Source: Nocardioides sp. S5 (GTDB lineage: Bacteria > Actinomycetota > Actinomycetes > Propionibacteriales > Nocardioidaceae). Taken from it: a DNA stretch of 64,000 nt. The position numbers were made by a program, and so were the translations under genes. The notes beneath the pieces are model-generated. The model was not told the origin of the DNA and did not search any database. It worked only from the letters and a program-made list of their open reading frames with translations. The number at the start of each line of letters is the position of its first letter. Within the stretch, counting starts at the first letter, position 1. Where the stretch lies: positions 1,116,001 through 1,180,000 of the forward strand of contig NZ_CP022296.1 of the NCBI RefSeq assembly GCF_017310035.1, written 5' to 3'. Positions 36,423 to 48,156 of this stretch are shown piece by piece.

Positions 36423-36845
36423 TCAGCCGTGCGAGCCCCGCGACCGCCGGTAGTCGGCGTGGCCGTGCGGCGGCGCGCACGAGGCGCCGCGGTGGCGGCT
36501 GCGCAGGAACACCAGCGGGAAGACCAGCAGCCAGAACGGGGCCTCGGTGAGGAGGCTCAGCACGATGAGCACCGCCAGCACGGGCAGCAGCGGCACCCGC
36601 TGCCAGGCGCGCGACCGACGAGGCGCGGCCGGCTCCGGCCGCGGCGGCGGGGGCACCGGGAGGCGGGGCAGGTCGCTGAAGAGCAGCGCCAGGTCCGCGC
36701 GGGTGCGGGCGGTCCAGATCGCGTCCAGCCGCTCGTCGTACTCCTCGTGGTCGAGGCGTCCCTCGGCGTAGTGGCCGGCGAGGTCGGCCATCGCGCGCTC
36801 GCGGTCGCTGTCGGCGATGCGCATCCGGGGGTCGGGCGAGCTCAT
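36423..36845 (-). CDS. DUF1707 membrane protein
   Basis: 140 residues. The N-terminal DUF1707 domain reads RIADSDRERAMADLAGHYAE, then GRLDHEEYDERLDAIWTART and DLALLFSDLP. A proline-rich linker and a hydrophobic hairpin (VPLLPVLAVLIVLSLL, PFWLLVFPLVFL) follow, then a His/Arg-rich tail. It overlaps the PadR stop (ATGA), so the two are co-expressed and it may be the membrane protein controlled by that regulator. Role unknown. Confidence 0.85.
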   Translation of the reverse strand: MSSPDPRMRIADSDRERAMADLAGHYAEGRLDHEEYDERLDAIWTARTRADLALLFSDLPRLPVPPPPRPEPAAPRRSRAWQRVPLLPVLAVLIVLSLLTEAPFWLLVFPLVFLRSRHRGASCAPPHGHADYRRSRGSHG

Positions 36846-37564
36846 CGCTCGGCGTCCCGTCCGTCCGCGAGGATGCCGTAGAGGCGGCGACGGGTGTCGA
36901 CGAGGACGCCGAGGGCCGCCTTCTTCTGATGCTCTGAGCCCTGCGTGCCGAGCTGCCACACCGCGCTCACGACCTGGCCGATCTCACTCTTGATGTCGGC
37001 GTGGCCGGACGGCTGGTCGTCGGGGGCGGGCTCGGTGCGGGCGAACGGCGCCCAGACCGAGGCGAGCTCGTCGGTGTGGGCCCCGACCCACTCGACGCCG
37101 GCGTCGGTGAGCCGGATCGTGCGACGGCCGCGCTCGTCGTCGGCCTCCACGAGGCCCTCGTCCTGCAGCTGCTGGATGGTGGGGTAGACCGACCCGGGGG
37201 AGGGGCGCCACTCACCGTGGCTCAGGTCGGCGATCTCCTGGATCACCTGGTAGCCGTTGATCGGCTCCTCGGCCGTGCGGGCGCGGTGCAGCACGTCGAT
37301 GATCGCCATCCGCACGTCGCCGCGGCGCACACGCGGGCTGCGCTGCTGCGGACGCTGCGGGGCGCCCGCGAAGCCGAGGATCTCGCCGAGCCACGGCGGC
37401 GGGCCGCCGGCCTTGCGTCCCCGGCCCCCGCTGAAGGCCTGGCCCCAGGTGCCGCCCCAGTCGCCGCCGGAGGGGCGGCGGTAGTCGCGCTCGCCCCCGG
37501 CGCGGTCGGTGCGGTTGTCGTCGTTGCTCTCGGGCCAGTCGGCCCCGGGCCAGTCGTGTCCCAT
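36842..37564 (-). CDS. PadR family transcriptional regulator
   Basis: 240 residues. A disordered N-terminus rich in Gly, Asp and Arg (about 80 residues) precedes the PadR winged helix: VRMAIIDVLHRA, INGYQVIQEIADLS, PSPGSVYPTIQQLQDEGL and RRTIRLTDAGVEWV. A C-terminal helical part (KSEIGQVVSAVWQLG) fits dimerisation. A perfect palindrome lies 54 bases upstream, so autorepression is likely. It is followed by, and overlaps, the DUF1707 gene. Confidence 0.92.
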   Translation of the reverse strand: MGHDWPGADWPESNDDNRTDRAGGERDYRRPSGGDWGGTWGQAFSGGRGRKAGGPPPWLGEILGFAGAPQRPQQRSPRVRRGDVRMAIIDVLHRARTAEEPINGYQVIQEIADLSHGEWRPSPGSVYPTIQQLQDEGLVEADDERGRRTIRLTDAGVEWVGAHTDELASVWAPFARTEPAPDDQPSGHADIKSEIGQVVSAVWQLGTQGSEHQKKAALGVLVDTRRRLYGILADGRDAER

Positions 37565-37599
37565 GGTGCGCTCCTCGTGTCCTGGACGGCGCGCAGGTC

Positions 37600-37634
37600 G
37601 TGACCTATCGGTGACCTATCGCGATATATCGCGA
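37600..37634 (-). promoter_or_regulatory. Probable PadR operator: palindrome plus direct repeats
   Basis: TCGCGATATATCGCGA at 37619-37634 is a perfect 16-base palindrome with an AT-rich centre in otherwise GC-rich DNA. Adjoining it are two abutting copies of GTGACCTATCG at 37600-37610 and 37611-37621. The site is upstream of padR and beyond the end of the LCP gene. PadR proteins usually bind palindromes in their own promoters, which makes this the best candidate. Confidence 0.65.
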
Positions 37635-37695
37635 GCGTACGTCGACGCCAGGACCCGGACAAGCAGGGATGACCCCGGTCCGACCCCGAGATGCG

Positions 37696-38922
37696 TTACG
37701 AGCGGGCGCGCCCGGTGGGCGTGCACGCCCGCCTCGGGACTTCTGCGTCCTTGACGATCGCGTCGAACAGCGCCGGCGCCCGCTCCGGGTCGGCGACGAG
37801 CCGGTTGGGGTCGCTCGGGGCGGGGAGGTTCGGCATCGTGCAGGTCTGGCTGTCGCCGGTCATCGCCAGGGCGAACCGGCCGAGGTCGACCGGGCCCATC
37901 TCCTCGTCGACACGGATCGCGCCGGCAGCGGCGGAGTTGATGCTCCAGTAGCGGACCGGGTTGACGAACGTCCACGGGGAGAGCGCCTCGTCGCCGAGCG
38001 CGCTGATCACCTCGCGCTGGCGGGCGACGCGGTCGAGGTCGCTGAGCGCGGTCACGTAGCGCGAGCGCGAGTAGCCCAGGGCGGTGAGGCCGTCGACCTC
38101 CTGGCAGCCCTTCTTGATGTCGAGGCGTGCACGCGGGTCGCGCATGTCCTGCTTGGGGCAGATCTGCACGCCTCCGAAAGCGTCGACGGTGTTGATGACG
38201 CTGCCGAAGCCGAGCTCGACGTAGTGATCGATGTGGATGCCGGTCAGCGCCTCCACCCGCTGGACCAGCAGGGGCGCTCCTCCGCTCGCGAAGGCGGCGT
38301 TGATCATCTGCGTGCCCCCGTCGGGGACCTCGACGAGCGTGTCGCGAGGGATCGACATCATCGTGCGCCCGCCGGAGCCGGTGTGCAGGACGATGATCGT
38401 GTCGGTGTTGGTGCCGCCGCGCTCGGGTGTGTCGAGCACCTCGCGCTGCTCGTCGGTGAGGTCGTCGGCCTTGTCGGAGCCGACGATGAGGTAGTTGGTG
38501 CCGGGCTGGTCGCCGGGACGATCGCCGCTCGGCTGGGCGTCCACCTGGTCGATCGTGGTCCAGTGGTACAGCGGGACGCCGGCGAGGTAGACCAGCACCA
38601 GCAGGAGCAGCAGCGGGATCAGGCCGAGGCGGAAGCGGGGGAGGCGGCGACGCTTCTTCTCCGGGCGCGGCGGCGGCGCGGCGGAGGACGTACGGGGACG
38701 GCCCGGCGGCTGCCCTCCCGACCCGCGCGCCTCACGCCGGGCGACCGGCATCACCCGGGTCTCGTCGGGTCGTGGGGCCCGTCCCGACCCCTGCCCCGGT
38801 CCCTGGGTCGGCACCTTCTGGGTGGCGTCGCCCGACGGGGTCTGCGACGAGCCCCCGTAGAGCCAGTCGTACTCGGGTGTTCCCTTCTCGGGCACCCCGG
38901 AACCCTGCGGACGATCAGCCAT
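37696..38922 (-). CDS. LCP (LytR-CpsA-Psr) family ligase
   Basis: 408 residues. A disordered cytoplasmic N-terminus of about 110 residues, a single helix (LGLIPLLLLLVLVYLAGVPL) and an external LCP domain: NYLIVGSDKADDL, TDTIIVLHTGSGGRTMMSIP, RDTLVEVPD, INAAFASGG and VDAFGGVQIC. LCP enzymes move glycopolymers from lipid carriers to peptidoglycan. This is the position of the LCP gene Rv3267 in the mycobacterial region. It is divergent from the thioesterase gene. A second LCP protein is at 39543. Confidence 0.92.
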   Translation of the reverse strand: MADRPQGSGVPEKGTPEYDWLYGGSSQTPSGDATQKVPTQGPGQGSGRAPRPDETRVMPVARREARGSGGQPPGRPRTSSAAPPPRPEKKRRRLPRFRLGLIPLLLLLVLVYLAGVPLYHWTTIDQVDAQPSGDRPGDQPGTNYLIVGSDKADDLTDEQREVLDTPERGGTNTDTIIVLHTGSGGRTMMSIPRDTLVEVPDGGTQMINAAFASGGAPLLVQRVEALTGIHIDHYVELGFGSVINTVDAFGGVQICPKQDMRDPRARLDIKKGCQEVDGLTALGYSRSRYVTALSDLDRVARQREVISALGDEALSPWTFVNPVRYWSINSAAAGAIRVDEEMGPVDLGRFALAMTGDSQTCTMPNLPAPSDPNRLVADPERAPALFDAIVKDAEVPRRACTPTGRARS

Positions 38923-38947
38923 GGGCGAAGACGCTACCGTGCCGAGG

Positions 38948-39445
38948 GTGAGCAACCCGCGCCCCACGTCGTACAGCCGCGTGAGCCTCGGGATCATGGC
39001 GCACTCGAGCGAGGCCAACCTGCTGGGCAACGTGCACGGCGGCGAGGTGATGAAGCTCGCCGACTCCACGGCCGGTGCCGTCGCCCACCGACACAGCGGC
39101 GGTCCGGCAGTCACCGCCGCGATGGACGAGATGACCTTCCTCGCGCCGGTCCACGTCGGCGACATCATCAAGACCTACGCCCAGGTCAACTGGGCCGGCA
39201 CCTCCTCGATGGAGATCGGCGTGCGCGTCGAGGCTCAGCCGTGGGGCAATGCCGGCGACGAGCCGGTCCACGTCGCCAGCGCCTACTTCGTCTTCGTCGC
39301 CATCGACGAGGACGGCCGTCCGCGCCCCGTGCCCCCGCTGGAGACCGAGACGCCCGACGACGTACGCCGCCAGCGCGAGGCCGAGATCCGGCGTGCGCAC
39401 CGGCTGGCGCGCAAGGCCGAGATCGACCGGGGCCGCGAGGGCTGA
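38948..39445 (+). CDS. Acyl-CoA thioesterase, hotdog fold
   Basis: 165 residues from the GTG at 38948. The ATG at 38921 is also in frame but would overlap the divergent LCP start. Family marks are LGIMAHSSEANLLGNVHGGE with the active-site region at the helix start, FLAPVHVGDIIKTYAQVN and ASAYFVFVAIDEDGRP, then a charged C-terminal helix. It should hydrolyse acyl-CoA to free acid and CoA. Confidence 0.88.
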   Translation: MSNPRPTSYSRVSLGIMAHSSEANLLGNVHGGEVMKLADSTAGAVAHRHSGGPAVTAAMDEMTFLAPVHVGDIIKTYAQVNWAGTSSMEIGVRVEAQPWGNAGDEPVHVASAYFVFVAIDEDGRPRPVPPLETETPDDVRRQREAEIRRAHRLARKAEIDRGREG

Positions 39446-39493
39446 CCGCCCAGCCTGCTCGTCACGGCGAGTCGCGCACCGGTGGGACGGGTG

Positions 39494-39510
39494 TGACTGG
39501 TGATACTGGT
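39494..39510 (+). promoter_or_regulatory. Tandem ACTGGT element before the second LCP gene
   Basis: TGACTGGTGATACTGGT carries two copies of ACTGGT nine bases apart. It matches at 15 of 17 positions the element at 48091-48107 before the amidase gene. GACTTCCCCCA follows at 39517-39527, close to GACCTTCCCCCA before the amidase. A shared regulator or shared leader function is likely; identity unknown. Confidence 0.55.
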
Positions 39511-39542
39511 CGGGCTGACTTCCCCCAGCTGAAAGGCCCCCG

Positions 39543-41090
39543 ATGCCGCCCGTCCCGCCCCCCGGGTCGCACCAGACGCGCTTCACCACGCTCGACCGCG
39601 CGCAGCGTGTGCGGTTCCGTCGCGCGGTGACCCTGATGCTGATGACCCTCGTCCTGCCCGGCTCCGCGCAGCTGGTCTCCGGCAACCGTCGGGTGGGCCT
39701 GCTCGCGCTGCGCACCTGGCTGGTGCTCCTCGCGCTGGGCGCGACGGCGCTGGTGTCGTCGTACTTCTGGCACGGCGTCGCCTTCTGGGCCGGCACCGAC
39801 ACGACCTTCCTGCTGGTGCTGCGCGTCGCGCTGATCGGCCTCGCGGTCGCGTGGGCCTACCTCTTCGTCGACGCCTGGCGCCTCGGCCAGCCCCTGACCC
39901 TGCAGCGCCAGCACCGCCTCGCGATCGTCGGCGTCAACGGCCTGCTGTGCTTCAGCGTCGCCGGCGCCCTCCTCTTCGGCGCCCACATGGTCGGCGTCCA
40001 GCGCCAGTTCATGATCTCGATGTTCGGCGACGGCGCGGCCGTCGACGCCCACCAGGGGCGCTACAACGTCCTGCTCATGGGCGGCGACTCCGGTGCGGGA
40101 CGCTGGGGCCTGCGCCCGGACTCGATGACCGTGGCAAGCATCGACGCCGAGACCGGCAAGACGGTGCTCATCTCGCTGCCGCGCAACATGCAGAACTTCC
40201 CCTTCGCCGAGGGCTCGGTGATGGACGAGCAGTTCCCGAACGGCTTCGACGCCGAGGGCCAGTACCTCAACGGTCTCGCCACCTGGGCCCTCGACAACGC
40301 CGAGCTGTTCAAGGGCTCGAAGAACCCCGGCGTCGACGCGACCGTCATGGGCGTCGAGGGCATCACCGGCCTGAAGATGAACTACTGGGCGATGGTCAAC
40401 CTCGAGGGCTTCAAGGACCTCGTCGACGCCGTCGGCGGCGTGGAGCTCAACGTGCGCCAGCCGATCCCCGTGGGGCTGCCCCACGAGAAGACCTTCCACT
40501 ACATCGAGCCCGGCGTCCGCACCCTCGGCGGTCACGACACGCTGTGGTTCGCCCGGGCCCGCGAGGGCTCGGACGACTACTCGCGGATGGCGCGGCAGAA
40601 GTGCGTGATGGGCGCGATGCTCCAGCAGGTCAGCCCCCAGGTCGCGCTGAGCAACTTCGAGGAGATCGCCGGCGCGAGCTCGGCGATGGTCTCCACCGAC
40701 ATCCCCCGCGGCGAGGTCGACCGCTTCGTCGACCTCGCGCTCAAGGCCCGCAACCAGAAGATCGCCACGCTGTCCCTGGTGCCGCCGATGATCAACACCG
40801 CGGACCCCGACATCGCGCTCGTGCAGCAGAAGGTCGCCGCCGCCATCGCGCGCGCCGAGGGCCAGAAGCCGGTCGTGGAGACCGCTGAGGCGGCCGACGC
40901 GCCGGCGGCCGAGGTCCCCGCACCGGACGCGGGCGACTCCGCGACGCCCGCGGCTCCGGCCACCTCCTCCGCGCCGCCCGCCGCGCCGACCACCCCGACC
41001 CCGCCCCCGGCGGTCACGGGCGGCTCGCTCGGCTCCCTGTCGACCGGCTACGCGGCGAACCAGTCGGAGGACCTCGGCGCGGTTTGTTGA
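39543..41090 (+). CDS. LCP family ligase with extended membrane N-terminus
   Basis: 515 residues. Unlike the first LCP protein, it has about four hydrophobic segments in the first 160 residues (LMLMTLVLPGSAQLVSG, TWLVLLALGATALVSSYF, VLRVALIGLAVAWAYLFV). The LCP domain then begins YNVLLMGGDSGAGRWGLRPD and continues with LISLPRNMQNFPFAEGS, VDAVGGVELNV and WFARAREGSDDYSRMARQ. A Pro/Ala/Thr-rich tail ends GAVC. It lies directly ahead of the galactan genes and probably attaches that polymer to peptidoglycan. The ATG follows GAAAGG. Confidence 0.9.
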   Translation: MPPVPPPGSHQTRFTTLDRAQRVRFRRAVTLMLMTLVLPGSAQLVSGNRRVGLLALRTWLVLLALGATALVSSYFWHGVAFWAGTDTTFLLVLRVALIGLAVAWAYLFVDAWRLGQPLTLQRQHRLAIVGVNGLLCFSVAGALLFGAHMVGVQRQFMISMFGDGAAVDAHQGRYNVLLMGGDSGAGRWGLRPDSMTVASIDAETGKTVLISLPRNMQNFPFAEGSVMDEQFPNGFDAEGQYLNGLATWALDNAELFKGSKNPGVDATVMGVEGITGLKMNYWAMVNLEGFKDLVDAVGGVELNVRQPIPVGLPHEKTFHYIEPGVRTLGGHDTLWFARAREGSDDYSRMARQKCVMGAMLQQVSPQVALSNFEEIAGASSAMVSTDIPRGEVDRFVDLALKARNQKIATLSLVPPMINTADPDIALVQQKVAAAIARAEGQKPVVETAEAADAPAAEVPAPDAGDSATPAAPATSSAPPAAPTTPTPPPAVTGGSLGSLSTGYAANQSEDLGAVC

Positions 41091-41121
41091 GGCCCCGCGC
41101 CCGACCCCTACTGTGTACGCC

Positions 41122-42047
41122 GTGACCACCGGACCCCTGCCCCGCATCGTCGCGGTCGTGGTCACCTTCAACCGCCTCGGGCTGCTCGAGAAGCTCGTGA
41201 CGCGACTCGGTGAGATCGACGGCCTGGCGGAGGTGCTGGTGGTCGACAACGCCTCGTCCGACGGCACGGGGGAGTGGCTGGCCGCGCGCGGGCACACCGG
41301 TGAGATCCCGCTGTCGGGGCGCACCCTGACCACCAACCGCGGCGGCGCCGGCGGCTTCCACGACGGGCTCGCCTGGGCCATCGACCGCGAGGCCGACCTG
41401 GTCTGGCTCATGGACGACGACGGCCTGCCCGACCACGACTGCCTCGAGCGGCTGCTGGAGGAGACCGACAACCTCGACTTCTGGGGCCCGCTGGTCGTCG
41501 ACGAGGCCGACCCCGGTCGGCTGGTCTTCCCGATCCGGCTGCCCGGCGGCGCCCGCGTGGTGCACGCCGTCGACGACGTACGCCGTGCCGCGCGCGCCGA
41601 CCGCATCGACGGCATCGTGATCCCGTTCAACGGCGTGCTGGTCACCAAGGAGCTCGTCGACCGGATCGGCCTGCCGCGCGAGGAGTTCTTCATCTGGGGC
41701 GACGACCACGAGTACCGGCTGCGCGCCGAGGAGGCCGGCGCCCGCGTCGCCACCGTCGTCACCGCCACCGTGCGCCACCCCAGCGTGGGCAACCTCGGCA
41801 CCCCGATGATGTTCGGCCGCACGACCTACAACGACTCGCCGAGCGACCTCAAGCACTACTGCATGGCGCGCAACAACCTGGTCAACCTGCGCGACTACCG
41901 CGGGCCGCTGCACGCGTTCGCGTTCGTGGTGAAGACCGCCTGGTTCTACACCTTCACCCGCCCGAGCCTGGCACGCCTGCGGCTCAGCCTGGGAGCCATG
42001 CGCGCCGGCATCGCCGGGGACTTCGACGGCCACCGGAGGTTCCTCGG

Positions 42048-42051
<4 letters not shown>
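41122..42051 (+). CDS. Family 2 glycosyltransferase, GlfT1-like (first of two)
   Basis: 309 residues of GT-A fold: VAVVVTFNRLGLLEKLV, VVDNASSDGTGEW, the donor-site stretch NRGGAGGFHDGLAWA and the metal motif WLMDDDG, with WGDDHEYRLRAEEAG as the acceptor/catalytic segment. The NxGGAGGF pattern is shared with galactofuranosyltransferase GlfT1. A galactofuranose-adding role is inferred from this and from glf and glfT2 downstream. The GTG at 41122 is chosen (another at 41113). The stop overlaps the next transferase gene. Confidence 0.86.
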
Positions 42052-46244
<4,193 letters not shown>

Positions 46245-46251
46245 GCGGGCA

Positions 46252-47160
46252 GTGAGCACGCCCCCCGTCGGGCGTCCCCGCCCCACCGCCGCCGAGCTGG
46301 AGGCGCTGCCGCTGGCGCCGCCGGCGGCGACCGGCCTCGCCGAGGTCGTACGCCGTCGCTACCTGCTCGGCATGCTGGTGCGCAACACCATCAAGTCGCG
46401 CTACCAGGGCACGGTGCTGGGCTGGGTGTGGAGCTACCTGCAGCCGGCGATCCGGTTCTGCATGTTCTACTTCCTGTTCCAGGTGATGATCGGCCGCGGA
46501 GCCGGGATGGAGAACTTCGCCATCCACCTGTTCGCCGGCATGGTGATCGTCCACTTCTTCACCGAGACCTTCAACGGCGGCACCCAGTCGCTGGTGCAGA
46601 ACCGCTCGCTCATCACCAAGCTGCCCGTGCCACGGGAGATGTTCCCGGTCGCGCGGATGCTGGTCGCCGCGTGGCACACCGTCCCGATGATCGTCATCCT
46701 GCTCGTGCCCTGCCTGTTCCTCGGCTGGCGGCCCGACCTCGTCGGGGTCGCCGCGGCCCTGCTCGGCTTCACGCTCGCGGCGGCCCTGGGGCTCGCCCTC
46801 GGCCTGCTCTTCAGCGTGGGCAACGTCTTCATGCGCGACATCAGCAAGATCGCCCAGACGCTCACGCAGTTCGTCACCTTCAGCGTGCCCATGATGTACC
46901 CCTTCACGCTGGTGCAGGAGCGCTTCGGCGAGCCGATCGCGAGCTACTACCTCCTCAACCCGATGGCTGAGGCCGTGCTGCTGATCCAGCGGGGCTTCTG
47001 GACCGGCACCACCAGCGACCCGGACGCCACGGCCGCGGTGCACCTGCCCGACCACCTCTTCACCCGCGGACTGATCATGACCGGCATCTCGCTGGTGCTC
47101 CTCGTGCTGGCCCAACGAGTCTTCTCCCGCCTCGAGGCGCGGGTCCCGGAGCGCCTCTGA
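46252..47160 (+). CDS. wzm: Polysaccharide ABC exporter permease (Wzm/RfbD-like)
   Basis: 302 residues from the GTG at 46252; an in-frame GTG at 46234 would overlap glfT2. It has the amphipathic start VVRRRYLLGMLVRNTIKSRY, QGTVLGWVWSYLQPAIRF, and about six helices ending SLVLLVLAQRVFSRLEA. This is the ABC-2 family that flips lipid-linked polysaccharide, as the Rv3783-type permease does for galactan. Its stop shares bases with the ATG of the ATPase gene. Confidence 0.92.
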   Translation: MSTPPVGRPRPTAAELEALPLAPPAATGLAEVVRRRYLLGMLVRNTIKSRYQGTVLGWVWSYLQPAIRFCMFYFLFQVMIGRGAGMENFAIHLFAGMVIVHFFTETFNGGTQSLVQNRSLITKLPVPREMFPVARMLVAAWHTVPMIVILLVPCLFLGWRPDLVGVAAALLGFTLAAALGLALGLLFSVGNVFMRDISKIAQTLTQFVTFSVPMMYPFTLVQERFGEPIASYYLLNPMAEAVLLIQRGFWTGTTSDPDATAAVHLPDHLFTRGLIMTGISLVLLVLAQRVFSRLEARVPERL

Positions 47161-47930
47161 TGACGACGATGATCCAGGTGGAGAACGCCACCAAGGCCTT
47201 CACGCTGTCCTACCAGCGCTCGCTCAAGCAGACCGTGCTGGCCAAGGCCCGCGGCCGCAAGACCCACGACACGTTCAACGCCGTCGACGACGTGAGCTTC
47301 ACGGTCAGAGAGGGGGAGTCCGTCGGCCTGATGGGGCTCAACGGCTCCGGGAAGTCGACCCTGCTCAAGCTGATCAGCGGGGTGATGCGCCCCGACTCGG
47401 GCTCCGTGCTGACCCGCGGGCGGATCGCCGGCCTGATCGCCACCGGCACCGGCTTCGACAACAACCTCAGCGGCCGGGAGAACCTCTACCTCAACGCCGC
47501 CATCCTGGGGATGTCGCGGGCCGAGACCGACCGCAAGTTCGACGAGATCGTCGACTTCGCCGACCTCGGCAAGTTCCTCGACACCGACGTCGCCTACTAC
47601 AGCTCCGGCATGAGGGCGCGCCTGGGCTTCTCGGTCGCGGTCAACGTCGACGCCGACATCTTCATCGCCGACGAGGCGCTGGCGGTGGGGGACCGGCCGT
47701 TCAAGCGCAAGTGCAAGAAGCGCATGGACGAGATCGTCTCCTCCGGCGTCACGATGTTCTACGTCTCCCACGCGCCCGGCTCGGTGCGCAACCTCTGCAA
47801 CCGCGTGCTCGTGATGGAGAGCGGCAGGCTCGGCTTCGACGGTGACGTCGAGGAGGGCATCCGCTACCTCCACTACGACGAGAGCGACGACAACGGCGAC
47901 GACGACGACGGTCTCGGCGCCGACATATAG
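47160..47930 (+). CDS. wzt: Polysaccharide ABC exporter ATP-binding protein (Wzt/RfbE-like)
   Basis: 256 residues: Walker A GLNGSGKSTLL, the Wzt-type TGTGFDNNLSGRENLYLNA, signature YSSGMRARLGF, and Walker B DIFIADEALAVGD, with a switch histidine in YVSHAPGSV. There is no extra sugar-binding C-terminal domain, so polymer end recognition is not expected. It ends in an Asp-rich stretch. It powers export of the galactan made by the upstream genes. A strong hairpin closes the operon. Confidence 0.94.
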   Translation: MTTMIQVENATKAFTLSYQRSLKQTVLAKARGRKTHDTFNAVDDVSFTVREGESVGLMGLNGSGKSTLLKLISGVMRPDSGSVLTRGRIAGLIATGTGFDNNLSGRENLYLNAAILGMSRAETDRKFDEIVDFADLGKFLDTDVAYYSSGMRARLGFSVAVNVDADIFIADEALAVGDRPFKRKCKKRMDEIVSSGVTMFYVSHAPGSVRNLCNRVLVMESGRLGFDGDVEEGIRYLHYDESDDNGDDDDGLGADI

Positions 47931-47945
47931 GGCCTCGGCCCGCGA

Positions 47946-47978
47946 CACTCCCGCTCCCCGCGTTGGGGGGCGGGAGTG
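47946..47978 (+). terminator. Terminator of the galactan operon
   Basis: CACTCCCGC pairs with GCGGGAGTG, extended by CCCC/GGGG towards a short loop, starting 16 bases after the wzt stop and followed by CTGCTTTC. It is the clearest intrinsic-type hairpin in the window. The rest of the 226-base gap is unusually AT-rich and holds the amidase promoter region. Confidence 0.8.
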
Positions 47979-48024
47979 CTGCTTTCGGCGCGTCTTCCAT
48001 GAATAAGTGCCGCGATCGTTCAGA

Positions 48025-48072
48025 ATTACACCCATGTAACGGCGTGTCGAGTGGAAATTACACTGTTGTAGT
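48025..48072 (+). promoter_or_regulatory. Twin ATTACAC dyads upstream of the amidase gene
   Basis: ATTACACCCATGTAAC at 48025-48040 and ATTACACTGTTGTAGT at 48057-48072 agree at 11 of 16 positions. Each contains a small inverted repeat (TTACA/TGTAA, TACA/TGTA). They start 32 bases apart, about three helical turns, in an AT-rich patch before the amidase gene. This is the pattern of paired operators. The binding protein is unknown. Confidence 0.5.
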
Positions 48073-48090
48073 TACTCAGAAACTCTTCCG

Positions 48091-48107
48091 TGACTGGTGT
48101 GACTGGT
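48091..48107 (+). promoter_or_regulatory. Tandem TGACTGGTG element before the amidase gene
   Basis: TGACTGGTGTGACTGGT is two direct nine-base repeats, followed by TGTGA. It matches 15 of 17 positions with 39494-39510 before the second LCP gene, and both are followed by a GAC-n-TTCCCCCA block. Direct 9-mers of this kind recall response-regulator sites such as those of MtrA, but the sequence does not let me assign it. Confidence 0.55.
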
Positions 48108-48156
48108 GTGAACTTCTGCCTTGTGTGACCTTCCCCCACACAGGAGCTGAGTTCCC

